Assembly (NCBI RefSeq): GCF_000764225.1
Contig: NZ_JQED01000057.1
Coordinates: 1-44,025, forward strand
Length of the DNA: 44,025 nucleotides
Reading direction: 5' to 3'
DNA from: Colwellia psychrerythraea
GTDB taxonomy: Bacteria; Pseudomonadota; Gammaproteobacteria; Enterobacterales; Alteromonadaceae
Below are positions 7,220 to 15,046 of the stretch, in pieces. The stretch's first letter is position 1; each line of letters opens with the position of its first letter. The notes under the pieces are model-generated. The model had not been told where the DNA came from. It made no database searches and worked only from the letters and a program-made list of their open reading frames with translations. A program made the translations under genes and the position numbers.

Positions 7220-7660
7220 ATGGCCGAAATAAATCATCAAGTTGGAATTAAAGCTCCGCCCGAAAAAATATATGAGTTACTCACCACAAACGAAGGCCTA
7301 TCTAAATGGTGGACGAATGATATTTCAGGTGCAGGCGAAGTTGGGGCACTTATCCAATTTCGTTTTAATGGCGGTGGACCCGATTTTTTAGTGACTAAAC
7401 TCATTCCTAATAAACTTGTTGGCTGGAAACATTCAGGAAATATCCCTGAGTTATGGGTGGGAACTGAAATCCTATTTGAATTAAAAGTTGTGGAAACTCA
7501 AACTTTCGTTAGGTTTGTACATTCCAATTGGAAAGAATCCTCTGACTTTATGGCACATTGTAGTACTAAATGGGCGGTGTTTTTACTAAGCCTTAAAGAT
7601 GCTGTTGAAAAAGGTACGGGCAAACCTTTTCCAAATGACATACATATAGATCATTCATAA
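7220..7660 (+). CDS. SRPBCC (AHSA1-like) family protein (cassette 13)
   Basis: This 146-residue protein has the START/Bet v1-like pattern of the AHSA1 group. It opens with a strand and the IKAPPEKIYELLTTNEGLSKWW segment, continues with the central VGWKHSGN, and closes with a long helix (STKWAVFLLSLKDAVEKG). Members bind small hydrophobic ligands or act as stress factors, and the ligand is unknown. The start ATG at 7220 follows AGGAG. It is the last clear cassette of the array. Confidence 0.9.
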   Translation: MAEINHQVGIKAPPEKIYELLTTNEGLSKWWTNDISGAGEVGALIQFRFNGGGPDFLVTKLIPNKLVGWKHSGNIPELWVGTEILFELKVVETQTFVRFVHSNWKESSDFMAHCSTKWAVFLLSLKDAVEKGTGKPFPNDIHIDHS

Positions 7661-7676
7661 AATAGTATGCCAAGAA

Positions 7677-7762
7677 ATACCTGACAAGGCACTCAAATGG
7701 AAATTACAGTTGGATCGCATTTCGCGAACATTAGTCTAACGGTATTTTCCGTTTAGTTAACG
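7677..7762 (+). other. Degraded attC site 13 at the end of the array
   Basis: CCTGACAAGGCACTCAAATGG and ATTACAGTTGGAT resemble the left half of other sites, and GCATTTCGCGAACATTAG resembles the centre, but no good right-hand core is present. It looks like an eroded final attC. The 190 bases that follow, up to the terminator at 7956, hold no gene; a stray GTTAAGC near 7855 may be another core remnant. Confidence 0.45.
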
Positions 7763-7955
7763 TATGTAGCAAGTACTCAGAGAGCAGCTACGACTTTAAT
7801 AAAGACAACGTAGACATTTATTTTAATTATTAACAGTTGTCGTTAAGCGCTCTTTTCTAGCACTATTGCCCGGTTGTAGTAAACGGCAGCATTGTTGTCT
7901 TACCCCGTTTTCGTTAAATGAATGATGAATATCGGCAGATCTATAATAGACACCC

Positions 7956-7980
7956 AAAAAAACCATCTCTATTGAGATGG
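7956..7980 (-). terminator. Rho-independent terminator of the PEP-CTERM gene
   Basis: On the minus strand CCATCTC and GAGATGG form a stem (7963-7980) followed by seven T residues. It lies 38 bases past the stop of the PEP-CTERM gene. Confidence 0.85.
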
Positions 7981-8018
7981 CCTAGTTATTAGTTTCTCTA
8001 CTTAGTTTAGTCAATAAA

Positions 8019-8618
8019 TTATGCTTTACAGCGGGCTATGCCTATACCGAATAGGCCCAATCCAAATAGTGCTAGTGCGTATGGTTCGGGTACTTCATAC
8101 TGGAAACTCGCAGCATAATATGGCGCGGCGGTAATTTGGGTGGGAAATGCCAATGAATTGGAAAATGCAAATAATCCGTTATTTTGCGTAATGACACTAT
8201 CTACTGTTGTTACTACCGATTGAAAAGCCACGTTTACGGCAGACCCTAAACCATATGATGCGATAACGTAGTCATTGCCAGCAATCAGTTGGATAATTGA
8301 TATATCTTCATACCAAAAGTAACCATCCAGTGTTCCCGTATTACCACTTACTGTCGTTGACGCCAATAGAGTACCGGAAGATTCCCACAGGCCTATTTCG
8401 AAACTGCCGTTTAATCCGAGCTGGGACGAATCAAAATTGCCAAGGGCGGTAACATTAATGTCTTCATTAGCTGTAAAGCCCCAGCCAAGAATTTCATCTT
8501 GACCAAATGTGGAACCGAAACTACTAATTTCAACAACTGGGATTGCACTCGCACTTGTACCAAAAAATATTAAAATTAACCCTGCAAGTAAATTTCTAAT
8601 CTTGAGATTTATCATCAT
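8019..8618 (-). CDS. PEP-CTERM sorting-domain protein
   Basis: This 199-residue secreted protein has an N-terminal signal peptide (cut likely after GTSASA) and a C-terminal sorting signal starting at VPEP (about residue 176): a hydrophobic helix, then a basic end (IARCKA). Exosortase recognises such tails and processes the protein at the inner membrane, in the setting of exopolysaccharide and surface protein export (family knowledge). The middle resembles DUF4082-like beta-sandwich domains (ILGWGFTANEDINVTALGNF). AGGAATAA precedes the start. No exosortase gene is in the window. Confidence 0.9.
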   Translation of the reverse strand: MMINLKIRNLLAGLILIFFGTSASAIPVVEISSFGSTFGQDEILGWGFTANEDINVTALGNFDSSQLGLNGSFEIGLWESSGTLLASTTVSGNTGTLDGYFWYEDISIIQLIAGNDYVIASYGLGSAVNVAFQSVVTTVDSVITQNNGLFAFSNSLAFPTQITAAPYYAASFQYEVPEPYALALFGLGLFGIGIARCKA

Positions 8619-8785
8619 TTATTCCTAAAATTAGTTATTGTCTGTTAAAACATATCGACTTTAGCAAATACTGCCTCAGTAAGTCAGTAACAGCATTTTT
8701 TAAGCCAATATTTTTAATGTGTTGATATTAAAGTTTTAAAGTGTTCGCTTGGGGTTACAGGGTCATCATGTATTCTTATATTTTA

Positions 8786-8800
8786 TACAGTTCAACTGTA
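8786..8800. promoter_or_regulatory. Perfect 15-bp palindrome, possible operator
   Basis: TACAGTTCAACTGTA is a perfect palindrome, followed at once by another AACTGT half-site, with ACAGTT again at about 8817. It lies about 170 bases upstream of the PEP-CTERM gene in a 357-base stretch (8619-8975) with no gene. Its function is unknown. Confidence 0.35.
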
Positions 8801-8975
8801 ACTGTAAAAAATTTCGACAGTTAGATATGTAGCAATCGATTCACATGAACATCTGCAACTAATCAGACTAACTGGTTGAGTATAGTGACATGAAAAGCAG
8901 CGCTACCAACTCTACATATCTTGGGTTTCCCACCTATGAAGAATCGCAATTTGCCTAAGGCATCTATCAAGCAAG

Positions 8976-9086
8976 TTAGTCAGGACAATTAAGTAGCCCT
9001 GATAGAACGGCACCTTCAATGAGTAGTACTCCAAAAGGAGCCTTATGGGTATCTAAGCCTATGAAAAATATGTTATGTTTATACAT
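8976..9086 (-). pseudogene. Truncated IS110-family transposase
   Basis: The first 15 codons (MYKHNIFFIGLDTHK) match the copy at the left edge of the window. The frame then diverges into about 21 unrelated codons and stops. The catalytic core is missing, so this is an inactive remnant. It points the same way as the copy at 1-58. Confidence 0.75.
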
Positions 9087-9192
9087 GCTAGCCTTTACTA
9101 TTTAGTTTTTTACACACTAGTTATGACTCTGGCTTTAAGCTAACCGACGATAATGGAGGCTAGGACCTCGTGGGGAGTCATTATATCTATAT
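9087..9192 (-). mobile_element. Second IS110-type left-end noncoding region
   Basis: This stretch aligns nearly end to end with 59-162, sharing CCTCGTGGGGAGTCATTAT and TCTATAT at the boundary. The possible stem has one mismatch relative to the first copy (CGTCGG instead of CGTGGG). It abuts a small lipoprotein gene, just as the first copy abuts cassette 1. Confidence 0.6.
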
Positions 9193-9206
9193 GAAATGGA
9201 GTTTCT

Positions 9207-9383
9207 ATGAAGATTTTAGGTTTGTTTCTTGCCTTAGCGGTATCTGCCTGTACTTATTCAACTGGCGGTAGCGGTGTTAATAGTCGAGATTGCTCTCAAG
9301 TTCAACGTGAATGTGTTCGCGGGGTATACGACCAATGGTTCCAAGAAAATGGTGAGTTAGCATGCACTTGTTCGGGAACTTGA
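9207..9383 (+). CDS. Small predicted lipoprotein (orphan cassette-like gene)
   Basis: This 58-residue protein starts at the ATG at 9207 after TGGAG (9197-9201). The signal peptide MKILGLFLALAVSAC ends in a Val-Ser-Ala-Cys lipobox (lipid on Cys15). The mature part has four more cysteines in RDCSQVQREC and ACTCSGT, so disulfides are likely in the periplasm. No family is recognised. Its size and the attC-like remnant after it suggest it was an integron cassette. Confidence 0.7.
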   Translation: MKILGLFLALAVSACTYSTGGSGVNSRDCSQVQRECVRGVYDQWFQENGELACTCSGT

Positions 9384-9439
9384 ACTTTACTGTAATAATC
9401 TGTTTAATATAAACATTTTGCCCACTGCACTTTTTTTTT

Positions 9440-9474
9440 CAACAATATATTGCCTATGGACAATGGCTTTAAAG
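9440..9474 (+). other. Possible attC right-half remnant
   Basis: CAACAATATATTGCCTAT followed by GGCTTTA resembles the right half of attC sites 7 and 8 (CCAACTATATTTTGCCTAT then AGGGCTTTA). No matching left half is clear, so the site would be dead. Confidence 0.35.
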
Positions 9475-9523
9475 TTAACTAAAGCTTCATAGATAACATT
9501 GAATTGAACTAAAAGGACTTACA

Positions 9524-10117
9524 ATGAACAAAAAACTACCTTTGGCATTTGCCATTCTTGCTTTATCTTGTACCGTTACAGCGAATGCTTCTAAAGAAAG
9601 TAACTTGTATTTAGGCGCACAGTATAGCGCGCAAGAACTCACTTTATTACCCAATAGAGATTTTCAAACCGCTGGTATTATCGCAGGTTACCAATATAAT
9701 CAATTTTTCTCGCTGGAAGCTAGGTTCAATACAGGTATATCCGGTTACTCTTCGCATCCATTTTCTGAAAATGGATTTTCTGATGCTGAGTATAAAGAAG
9801 ATATTGATTCGCAAGCTTCATTGTTTTTAAAAGCGTCTTATCCAATGTTCTACTCATTTAATATATATGCTTTAGCTGGCATGACTCAAAGTAAATATGA
9901 AATAACTACAATCAGTAGCTTTACTGATATAGAGGGAATTACGACAGATACATATCCCTCTTTAATTAAACTTTCTGAAAGTGGCTTTAGTTATGGACTT
10001 GGTTTAAATTACCAAATGACAAATTCATTTATTGTGTTTGTTGATTATAAGATATTACCTGACTTGATGGGGTCTTCATGGAAAAGTGCCAGCTTTGGTG
10101 CTAGTTACTCTTTTTAA
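9524..10117 (+). CDS. Outer-membrane beta-barrel protein
   Basis: This 197-residue protein has a clear Sec signal peptide (cut after TANA) and about eight amphipathic strands. It opens with LYLGAQYS, continues with the IIAGYQYNQFFSLEARF segment, and ends in an aromatic residue (ASFGASYSF), the usual signal for the barrel-assembly machinery. It fits the OmpA/OmpX-like small barrel group. The role may be structural or adhesive; nothing shows a substrate. AAAAGGA precedes the start. Confidence 0.87.
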   Translation: MNKKLPLAFAILALSCTVTANASKESNLYLGAQYSAQELTLLPNRDFQTAGIIAGYQYNQFFSLEARFNTGISGYSSHPFSENGFSDAEYKEDIDSQASLFLKASYPMFYSFNIYALAGMTQSKYEITTISSFTDIEGITTDTYPSLIKLSESGFSYGLGLNYQMTNSFIVFVDYKILPDLMGSSWKSASFGASYSF

Positions 10118-10154
10118 TGGATATAAAGAAAACAAATTTCTCAAACATACTTTT

Positions 10155-10193
10155 GACAGTTTGCTCGGGCGCCGAAAAGTATAGCAAACTATC
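10155..10193. promoter_or_regulatory. Inverted repeat between two genes
   Basis: GACAGTTTGCT (10155-10165) and AGCAAACTATC (10183-10193) pair over 10 of 11 positions with a 17-base loop containing CGGGCGCCG. CCTTTTTTTG follows, so this may be a terminator for the barrel gene or an operator for the next one. Confidence 0.4.
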
Positions 10194-10240
10194 AATAAAA
10201 CCTTTTTTTGGGGTTATGTTTTTAATTATTGGAGTGTTAA

Positions 10241-10531
10241 ATGTTAGAGTTAAGACCGAACTGTGAATGTTGTGATAAAGACTTACCTCCAGAATCAACA
10301 GAGGCAAATATTTGTACTTTTGAATGCACGTTCTGTACAGATTGCGTTGAAGGCGTTCTAAATAAACAATGTCCTAATTGTGGTGGTAACTTTGTGCGTC
10401 GTCCAATACGACCTTTTGCAGCGTTAAAAAATTACCCCGCATCAACTAAACGAATACTAAAAGAACAAGGTTGTGCAGAAAACACATATCAAGCTTTAAA
10501 CGAAAATTTCTTTTGCCGCATAGAGAGATAG
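10241..10531 (+). CDS. DUF1272 zinc-ribbon protein
   Basis: This 96-residue protein matches DUF1272. The N-terminal half opens MLELRPNCECCDKDLPP, then ICTFECTFCTDC, then CPNCGGNFVRRP. Ten cysteines at residues 8-47 can bind two zinc ions. The family is common in proteobacteria and its function is unknown. The C-terminal third (about 58-96) goes beyond the usual domain. GGAG precedes the start. Confidence 0.9.
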   Translation: MLELRPNCECCDKDLPPESTEANICTFECTFCTDCVEGVLNKQCPNCGGNFVRRPIRPFAALKNYPASTKRILKEQGCAENTYQALNENFFCRIER

Positions 10532-10532
10532 C

Positions 10533-10868
10533 ATGCTGAGGTTGGAAAATATGATCCTAAAAGTAAATTTTAAGCAATTTCTTGACGAAAAGGGCGATGT
10601 ACTAGCACTAACAGAACAAGCCAAAAGGGTATTTGATTTTCTGACAACGATTATATTGTCAGCTTCTGAAAATATTGAACGGCCACTTATTAACGTTGAT
10701 CTCAATTGTAATACTCGTGGAACTGATCTGTCTTGTGAGGGAAACATTGAAGCGTCGTGTAACACTTTGAAGGTGATTGAGTGGCAGTGTGATACCTGTG
10801 AAGCGTCCGGCACTATTTCTCATTGGCAAGGAAGTTTGTGGGATATGCAAAAACGGACAATCCACTAA
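10533..10868 (+). CDS. Hypothetical protein next to the DUF1272 gene
   Basis: This protein is 111 residues long from the ATG at 10533, or 105 from the ATG at 10551, which has TTGGA just upstream. It starts one base after the DUF1272 stop, so the two are probably cotranscribed. It has paired cysteines (CDTCEASG) and a closing GTISHWQGSLWDM, but I recognise no domain. The context suggests a partner of the zinc-ribbon protein; this is inference. Confidence 0.65.
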   Translation: MLRLENMILKVNFKQFLDEKGDVLALTEQAKRVFDFLTTIILSASENIERPLINVDLNCNTRGTDLSCEGNIEASCNTLKVIEWQCDTCEASGTISHWQGSLWDMQKRTIH

Positions 10869-11014
10869 TTTGTGTATCAGCTTAATCATTCAATTTTGAT
10901 ATAAAGCCATGTATCTAAGTGAGGGGTAATTAAATGTGAGAAAAAGTGCAAATAGCTGTGAACAATAACAGCAATATTGTACTATTTTTTTACAATGCAA
11001 CATAATTGCTAGCT

Positions 11015-11857
11015 ATGGATAATAAACTACAGGAAAAAGCCGACTTCACTCTTGCCAATGCCTATGGTGGTATTGAAATGGTTCGTGCCGATTATAAAGG
11101 GCAAGCTTTTTCTAAACATGTGCATGAAGGGTATACTATTGGTGTGATTGAAAAAGGAGCGCAACGCTTTTATCGCACTGGGGAAATCCATACCGCCGAT
11201 ACTAATTCAATTATTTTGGTTAATGCAGACGATGTTCACACGGGTGAATCGGCTTCATTGGGTGGTTGGCAATATCGTGCTATGTATCCTTTGCCTGAAC
11301 ACTTTGAAAATATCAGTAATGATCTTTATGACAAGGGGAAATTTGCACCGTATTTCAGTTCTTCTGTTATTAACGACCCATCATTAACGGATCAATTAAG
11401 GCTGCTATTTAATCAAGTGGATAACAATGCTTCGCAATTACTCACAGAAACAATTATGTATAGCTTGATGTTAAGGTTAACCCTAAGGCATTCATCACTT
11501 CGTCATATACCAAAAGATATTTCAGGTAGTAAAGCAAAACTGCTTCAAGTAAAAGAGTATTTAGATAGTTATCCCGCTGAGGATATATCGTTAAAACAAT
11601 TGGCGATAATTGCGGGGTTAAGTCAATATCACTTCATTAGACAATTTAAAAAAATGTTTGAGCTTGCCCCCCATAGCTACCAGATACAGGCCAGATTAAA
11701 AAAAGCGAAAACGTTGCTAAAAGCAGGGGTGAAACCCGTTATAGTGGCAAGTGATTGTGGTTTTCATGATCAAAGTCATTTCAATAGGCACTTTAAAAAA
11801 GCCTTAGGTACTTCCCCAAGTAAGTTCCAAAAACAAGCAGTTTTGTACAAGAACTGA
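11015..11857 (+). CDS. AraC-family transcriptional regulator
   Basis: This 280-residue protein has an N-terminal cupin sensor domain (about 1-160: HVHEGYTIGVIEKGAQRFY, NADDVHTGE) and a C-terminal double helix-turn-helix (about 180-278: ISLKQLAIIAGLSQYHFIRQ, then VIVASDCGFHDQSHFNRHFK). I chose the ATG at 11015 over the in-frame TTG at 11006. It lies directly upstream of azlC-azlD in the same direction, so it probably controls that exporter in response to an amino acid or related signal. Confidence 0.9.
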   Translation: MDNKLQEKADFTLANAYGGIEMVRADYKGQAFSKHVHEGYTIGVIEKGAQRFYRTGEIHTADTNSIILVNADDVHTGESASLGGWQYRAMYPLPEHFENISNDLYDKGKFAPYFSSSVINDPSLTDQLRLLFNQVDNNASQLLTETIMYSLMLRLTLRHSSLRHIPKDISGSKAKLLQVKEYLDSYPAEDISLKQLAIIAGLSQYHFIRQFKKMFELAPHSYQIQARLKKAKTLLKAGVKPVIVASDCGFHDQSHFNRHFKKALGTSPSKFQKQAVLYKN

Positions 11858-11904
11858 AAACGATTCCCCTGTAAACTCGTTCAAAATATTGAAGGAGTGC
11901 GTTA

Positions 11905-12633
11905 ATGCCAAGTAAAACCGTCGTCGCAGACGAGTCTATCTCAAGTGATTTTCAAACAATGAAACAAGCTGTTATTGCTATATTTCCGCTTTCACTTGCT
12001 GTTGTGCCTTGGGGAATATTGTGTGGCTCATTAGCAATCACTGTCGGATTAACTCCGTTACAAGCTCAACTTATGTCATTGTTGATTTTTGCGGGCGCGG
12101 CGCAACTTGCTGCATTATCCATGATGGGAGCAGTAGGCTCGTTATCTTCGATGTTTTCTTCAACTTTTGTTATAAGTTCCAGACATTTGCTTTATTCCGC
12201 TGTTTTTCGTGAGCACGTGAGAAATAGCTCATTCGGTCTTCGTTGCAGTATTGCCTTTTTTCTCACCGATGAAATGTTTGCAGTAACCTGTGCTTATATT
12301 GTGAGAAACAAAAGATTTAGTCCGGTATATGCGCTAAGTTCTGGCATTACCTTTTATGTTATTTGGAATATTTCAACTTTTGCAGGCATTGTCGCTGGCC
12401 AGCATATTCCAAACCTTGAACATTTAGGACTTGAATTTGCTATTGCGGCAACTTTTATTGCGATAGTTATTCCGCTGGTTAAAAACAGATCGACTTTGGT
12501 ATCAGTGGTCACGAGTGGGTTAAGCGCCATTATCCTTTCTGTATTTATGGCCGAGTATGCGCTGATTGCGGCAACCTTTATTGGCATGGTTTGTGGATAT
12601 TTAACAAAAGACAAGGAGAGTATTAATGAATGA
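11905..12633 (+). CDS. azlC: AzlC-family branched-chain amino acid exporter, large subunit
   Basis: This 242-residue inner-membrane protein has the AzlC pattern: a soluble start, AIFPLSLAVVPWGILCGSLA, the FAGAAQLAALSMMG segment, and SSRHLLYSAVFREHVR. With the small AzlD partner it exports branched-chain amino acids and similar molecules (known for Bacillus AzlCD and E. coli YgaZH). GAAGGAG is at 11891-11897. Its 3' end overlaps azlD by eight bases, so the two are translated together. Confidence 0.92.
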   Translation: MPSKTVVADESISSDFQTMKQAVIAIFPLSLAVVPWGILCGSLAITVGLTPLQAQLMSLLIFAGAAQLAALSMMGAVGSLSSMFSSTFVISSRHLLYSAVFREHVRNSSFGLRCSIAFFLTDEMFAVTCAYIVRNKRFSPVYALSSGITFYVIWNISTFAGIVAGQHIPNLEHLGLEFAIAATFIAIVIPLVKNRSTLVSVVTSGLSAIILSVFMAEYALIAATFIGMVCGYLTKDKESINE

Positions 12634-12946
12634 TTTTTGGATAGCTTTAGCTGGCATGGCAGGCATTACTTTCTCCTGTCGATATTTATTTTTTTCAAAT
12701 ACAGTCTCTTTTAAGCTTGGGCCAAAAGTAAGCCGATTACTTAGCTATACCGCACCCTCGGTTATGACAGCAATGTGGGTACCCATTGTGTTTTTAGGAC
12801 ATCAGGATAGTGGCGGAGATTTTATTACCAGCCCTTTTTTAATCGCAGGTGTAGCGACGTTGATATTTAGTCTATTGATAAAAAATACTCTGGCGGTTGT
12901 CATCTTTGGCATGAGTATTTTCGCCTTGTTACAAGTAATTTTCTAA
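12626..12946 (+). CDS. azlD: AzlD-family exporter, small subunit
   Basis: This 106-residue protein has about four membrane segments and the AzlD opening FWIALAGMAGITFSCRYLFF, with LLSYTAPSVMTAMWVPIVF following. It needs AzlC to form the transporter. AAGGAG is at 12613-12618, inside the azlC end. Confidence 0.92.
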   Translation: MNDFWIALAGMAGITFSCRYLFFSNTVSFKLGPKVSRLLSYTAPSVMTAMWVPIVFLGHQDSGGDFITSPFLIAGVATLIFSLLIKNTLAVVIFGMSIFALLQVIF

Positions 12947-13044
12947 CTGATAACCCCAGTACAGCGAGAAAGCAGTTAATAATAGTGAATAAAAACCCTA
13001 CTTAAGTGTCATGGACTTAATTTTTCTAGTCGTTAAGCTAATAG

Positions 13045-13050
13045 TATAAT
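13045..13050 (+). promoter_or_regulatory. Likely -10 box for the exported protein gene
   Basis: TATAAT matches the consensus exactly and lies shortly before GAGGAG (13053-13058) and the start at 13067. No strong -35 is seen at the right distance. Confidence 0.45.
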
Positions 13051-13066
13051 AACGAGGAGTATTAAG

Positions 13067-13633
13067 ATGTTCACAATCATTAAAATTTTTGTAACGAGTG
13101 TATTGATACTAGCTATGTTCATTTCACCCACCAGTTATAGCGCTTCAGCCTTAAGTGGCACAAAAACAATAAATTTAATTGCTAAAGACGGACAGCGTAT
13201 AGCGATTGGTACTCTCGAGTTTTTACCTCTCGTTGACAAAGTTAAGTATCAGTTAGATATGGATCACACTCGTTTTAAAGATTACTTTTTATCGATGAAA
13301 GAGATGAAATGTTTAGAAGGGCCTGAGTTGTGGTGTCATATCAGATATCCCTATCCACAGCCTCGTACCATAACACCAGTCGATTTACGTTGGTTAGAGC
13401 ATGACTTGCTTTTTATGTTCAAGAAAAGTAATGAGTTTGGGGCAAACTTCTGGAATGGTGTTTATTATTCATTAACGATAAGAGATGGTGTTATTGTGGG
13501 AGAAGCACAAGCAATAGATCTTAATTTACTGGCTGCACCGCCTGAAGATTTAAATACACCTTTTTATTCTGAAGACTTACGTGATGAAATAGAACGTGTA
13601 CAACGTTGGTTACCTGATATCGAAATTCGTTAA
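13067..13633 (+). CDS. Conserved exported protein of unknown function
   Basis: This 188-residue protein has a signal peptide (cut likely after SYSA). The mature part contains two cysteines (KCLEGPELWC) that may form a disulfide. It has a charged C-terminus (LRDEIERVQRWLPDIEIR). I do not recognise the family, though it has the look of a periplasmic lipocalin-like or calycin-like beta protein. It has its own promoter and a terminator shared with the convergent MFS gene. Confidence 0.72.
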   Translation: MFTIIKIFVTSVLILAMFISPTSYSASALSGTKTINLIAKDGQRIAIGTLEFLPLVDKVKYQLDMDHTRFKDYFLSMKEMKCLEGPELWCHIRYPYPQPRTITPVDLRWLEHDLLFMFKKSNEFGANFWNGVYYSLTIRDGVIVGEAQAIDLNLLAAPPEDLNTPFYSEDLRDEIERVQRWLPDIEIR

Positions 13634-13706
13634 TTATTCATAATGTTATAAAATATATAAAAGAGAGAATAACATTTAATGTTATCCTCTTTTTTATGAA
13701 TAATTA
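13631..13706. terminator. Bidirectional terminator with 13-bp perfect outer arms
   Basis: TAATTATTCATAA (13631-13643) and TTATGAATAATTA (13694-13706) pair perfectly and overlap the stop codons of both convergent genes. Inside, AAAAGAG...AACAT pairs with ATGTTAT...CTCTTTT, giving T-runs on both strands. Confidence 0.8.
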
Positions 13707-14933
13707 GATGACAGGGTGTGTTTCTTTTAATGCTGCTATTTCATCTTCTTTGAGTTGAGGCACGGTACAACGTTGCAAATGCCAACACAGCAGATAAATC
13801 AAACCATATAGCACCATGCCACCTGTAAGTACGCCATGCCATGTACCATATTGCCAACAAGCAATTAAGTAAAAGCCTCCCAGACTACCGCCAACGTAAT
13901 AGTGCACAAGATATAATGCAGTTGCTGTTGCTTTAGCCGTTTTGGCTTTTTGACTCACCCATGCATAGGCAAGTGAGTGAGTGAAAAAAGCGCCAGAGCT
14001 GATAAGTAATAGCGCAATTAGCATAGTATAAAGTGAATCATATGCTGCTACCCACATACCAATGGCACTGACGGTGGTACCTAGAAACATGCCTTTGATC
14101 GGACTGTATACTTGGCTCCATCGACCACTTAGTTTTGCTGTAATGGTGCCGCTGAGATAACACAAAAATATCATTGATGCTAAGCTGATTGATAAAGAAT
14201 AGGGCGGTGCGACAAGGCGAAATCCCATTACTGTGTAGAGGTTAACGAATAGGGCGAAATTAATCCCGCCGATAAGCATAGCTAGCCATAAATTACGCTG
14301 TTTTAAATGACCGATCACCTGTTTGTTAAGATGACGGAATTGTCCTTTTTTTTGCGTGAAGTATTGCTGCTCAGGTAACAAGCTGCTCACTAAGACGGCA
14401 CCTAAAAAACTAGCAACAGCCATACCAACCACAGCAATTTCCCACCCCCAATATTCAGTAATAAAGCCCCCGTATAAACGACCGGTGATACCGCCTAAAG
14501 AGTTGGCACCAATATAACTGCCCACAGCAAGCATTAACGCTTTCGGGGTAAATTCTTCAGCCATGTAGGCCACAGCAACGGCAGCAAAGCCTGCAATTGA
14601 GATGCCCATAACGCCGCGCACTAAGGTTAACATCAGTAATGAATCGGTTAGCAACATTGCCAAGCCAGCAAACGGCAATAAGAACAAACTCAGCATCATT
14701 ACCTTTCTACGGCCAAACATTTCTGAACCGATAGCCCATGGCACCAATGTCAACGCTAAGGTAAATGTACATGATGCAAGTAACCAGTTAATTTCAATAG
14801 CACTGGCGTTAAACTTTTCAGCCATCAATGGCAGCATAGGCTGAAACATGTACAAGTTACAAAATACCAGGAAAGAGCCTAACGCTAACGCAAAGCTTGC
14901 ACGGCGATAAGCGGCGGTTTTTATTTCAATCAT
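13704..14933 (-). CDS. MFS transporter, YnfM-like
   Basis: This 409-residue inner-membrane protein has about 12 membrane helices. The start is placed at the internal ATG (14933, MIEIKTAAYRRASF), because the upstream extension adds 30 unlikely residues in the promoter region. The MFS motif A-like segment GSEMFGRRKVMML follows helix 2, and the order of motifs recalls E. coli YnfM, a drug/sugar efflux-type transporter. It is divergent from a LysR gene, the same layout as ynfM-ynfL. The substrate is unknown. Confidence 0.88.
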   Translation of the reverse strand: MIEIKTAAYRRASFALALGSFLVFCNLYMFQPMLPLMAEKFNASAIEINWLLASCTFTLALTLVPWAIGSEMFGRRKVMMLSLFLLPFAGLAMLLTDSLLMLTLVRGVMGISIAGFAAVAVAYMAEEFTPKALMLAVGSYIGANSLGGITGRLYGGFITEYWGWEIAVVGMAVASFLGAVLVSSLLPEQQYFTQKKGQFRHLNKQVIGHLKQRNLWLAMLIGGINFALFVNLYTVMGFRLVAPPYSLSISLASMIFLCYLSGTITAKLSGRWSQVYSPIKGMFLGTTVSAIGMWVAAYDSLYTMLIALLLISSGAFFTHSLAYAWVSQKAKTAKATATALYLVHYYVGGSLGGFYLIACWQYGTWHGVLTGGMVLYGLIYLLCWHLQRCTVPQLKEDEIAALKETHPVI

Positions 14934-15027
14934 GATGACGCGCTCAGAAAGTAGGACGATTAGCTGAATAAATAAAACAGTAGCAATATTAATTTGATAA
15001 TTAAAGTATATAATAACTATCACTACG

Positions 15028-15042
15028 ATAACTAAAGGTTAT
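15028..15042. promoter_or_regulatory. LysR-type box (T-N11-A)
   Basis: ATAACTAAAGGTTAT has perfect 5-bp arms and the T-N11-A spacing of LysR boxes. It overlaps the ribosome-binding region of the LysR gene, which fits autoregulation and control of the divergent transporter. Confidence 0.55.
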
Positions 15043-15046
15043 AGCT

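Larger units (their letters stand above)
192..7762 (+). mobile_element. Chromosomal integron cassette array
   Basis: Small genes, nearly all on the plus strand, alternate with 90-100 bp imperfect palindromes ending in GTTRRRY-like cores. Many of these sites share the same central stretch (GTTGG, TTTTTGCTCC, GTCGCTTATTTTA, CCAAC), which is the homogeneity expected of a sedentary chromosomal integron. Because each attC follows its gene, the integrase and attI should be to the left, outside the window. The last recognisable site, near 7677-7762, is degraded. Confidence 0.88.

Noticed and set aside
837..7762. Regularly spaced repeats that might be read as a CRISPR array
   Set aside because: The repeats are about 90-100 bp imperfect palindromes with GTTRRRY-type cores and separate real genes; they are attC sites, and no cas genes are present.
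11148..11387. Open frame inside the AraC regulator gene
   Set aside because: It lies wholly within a well-recognised gene on the same strand and codes for no recognisable protein.
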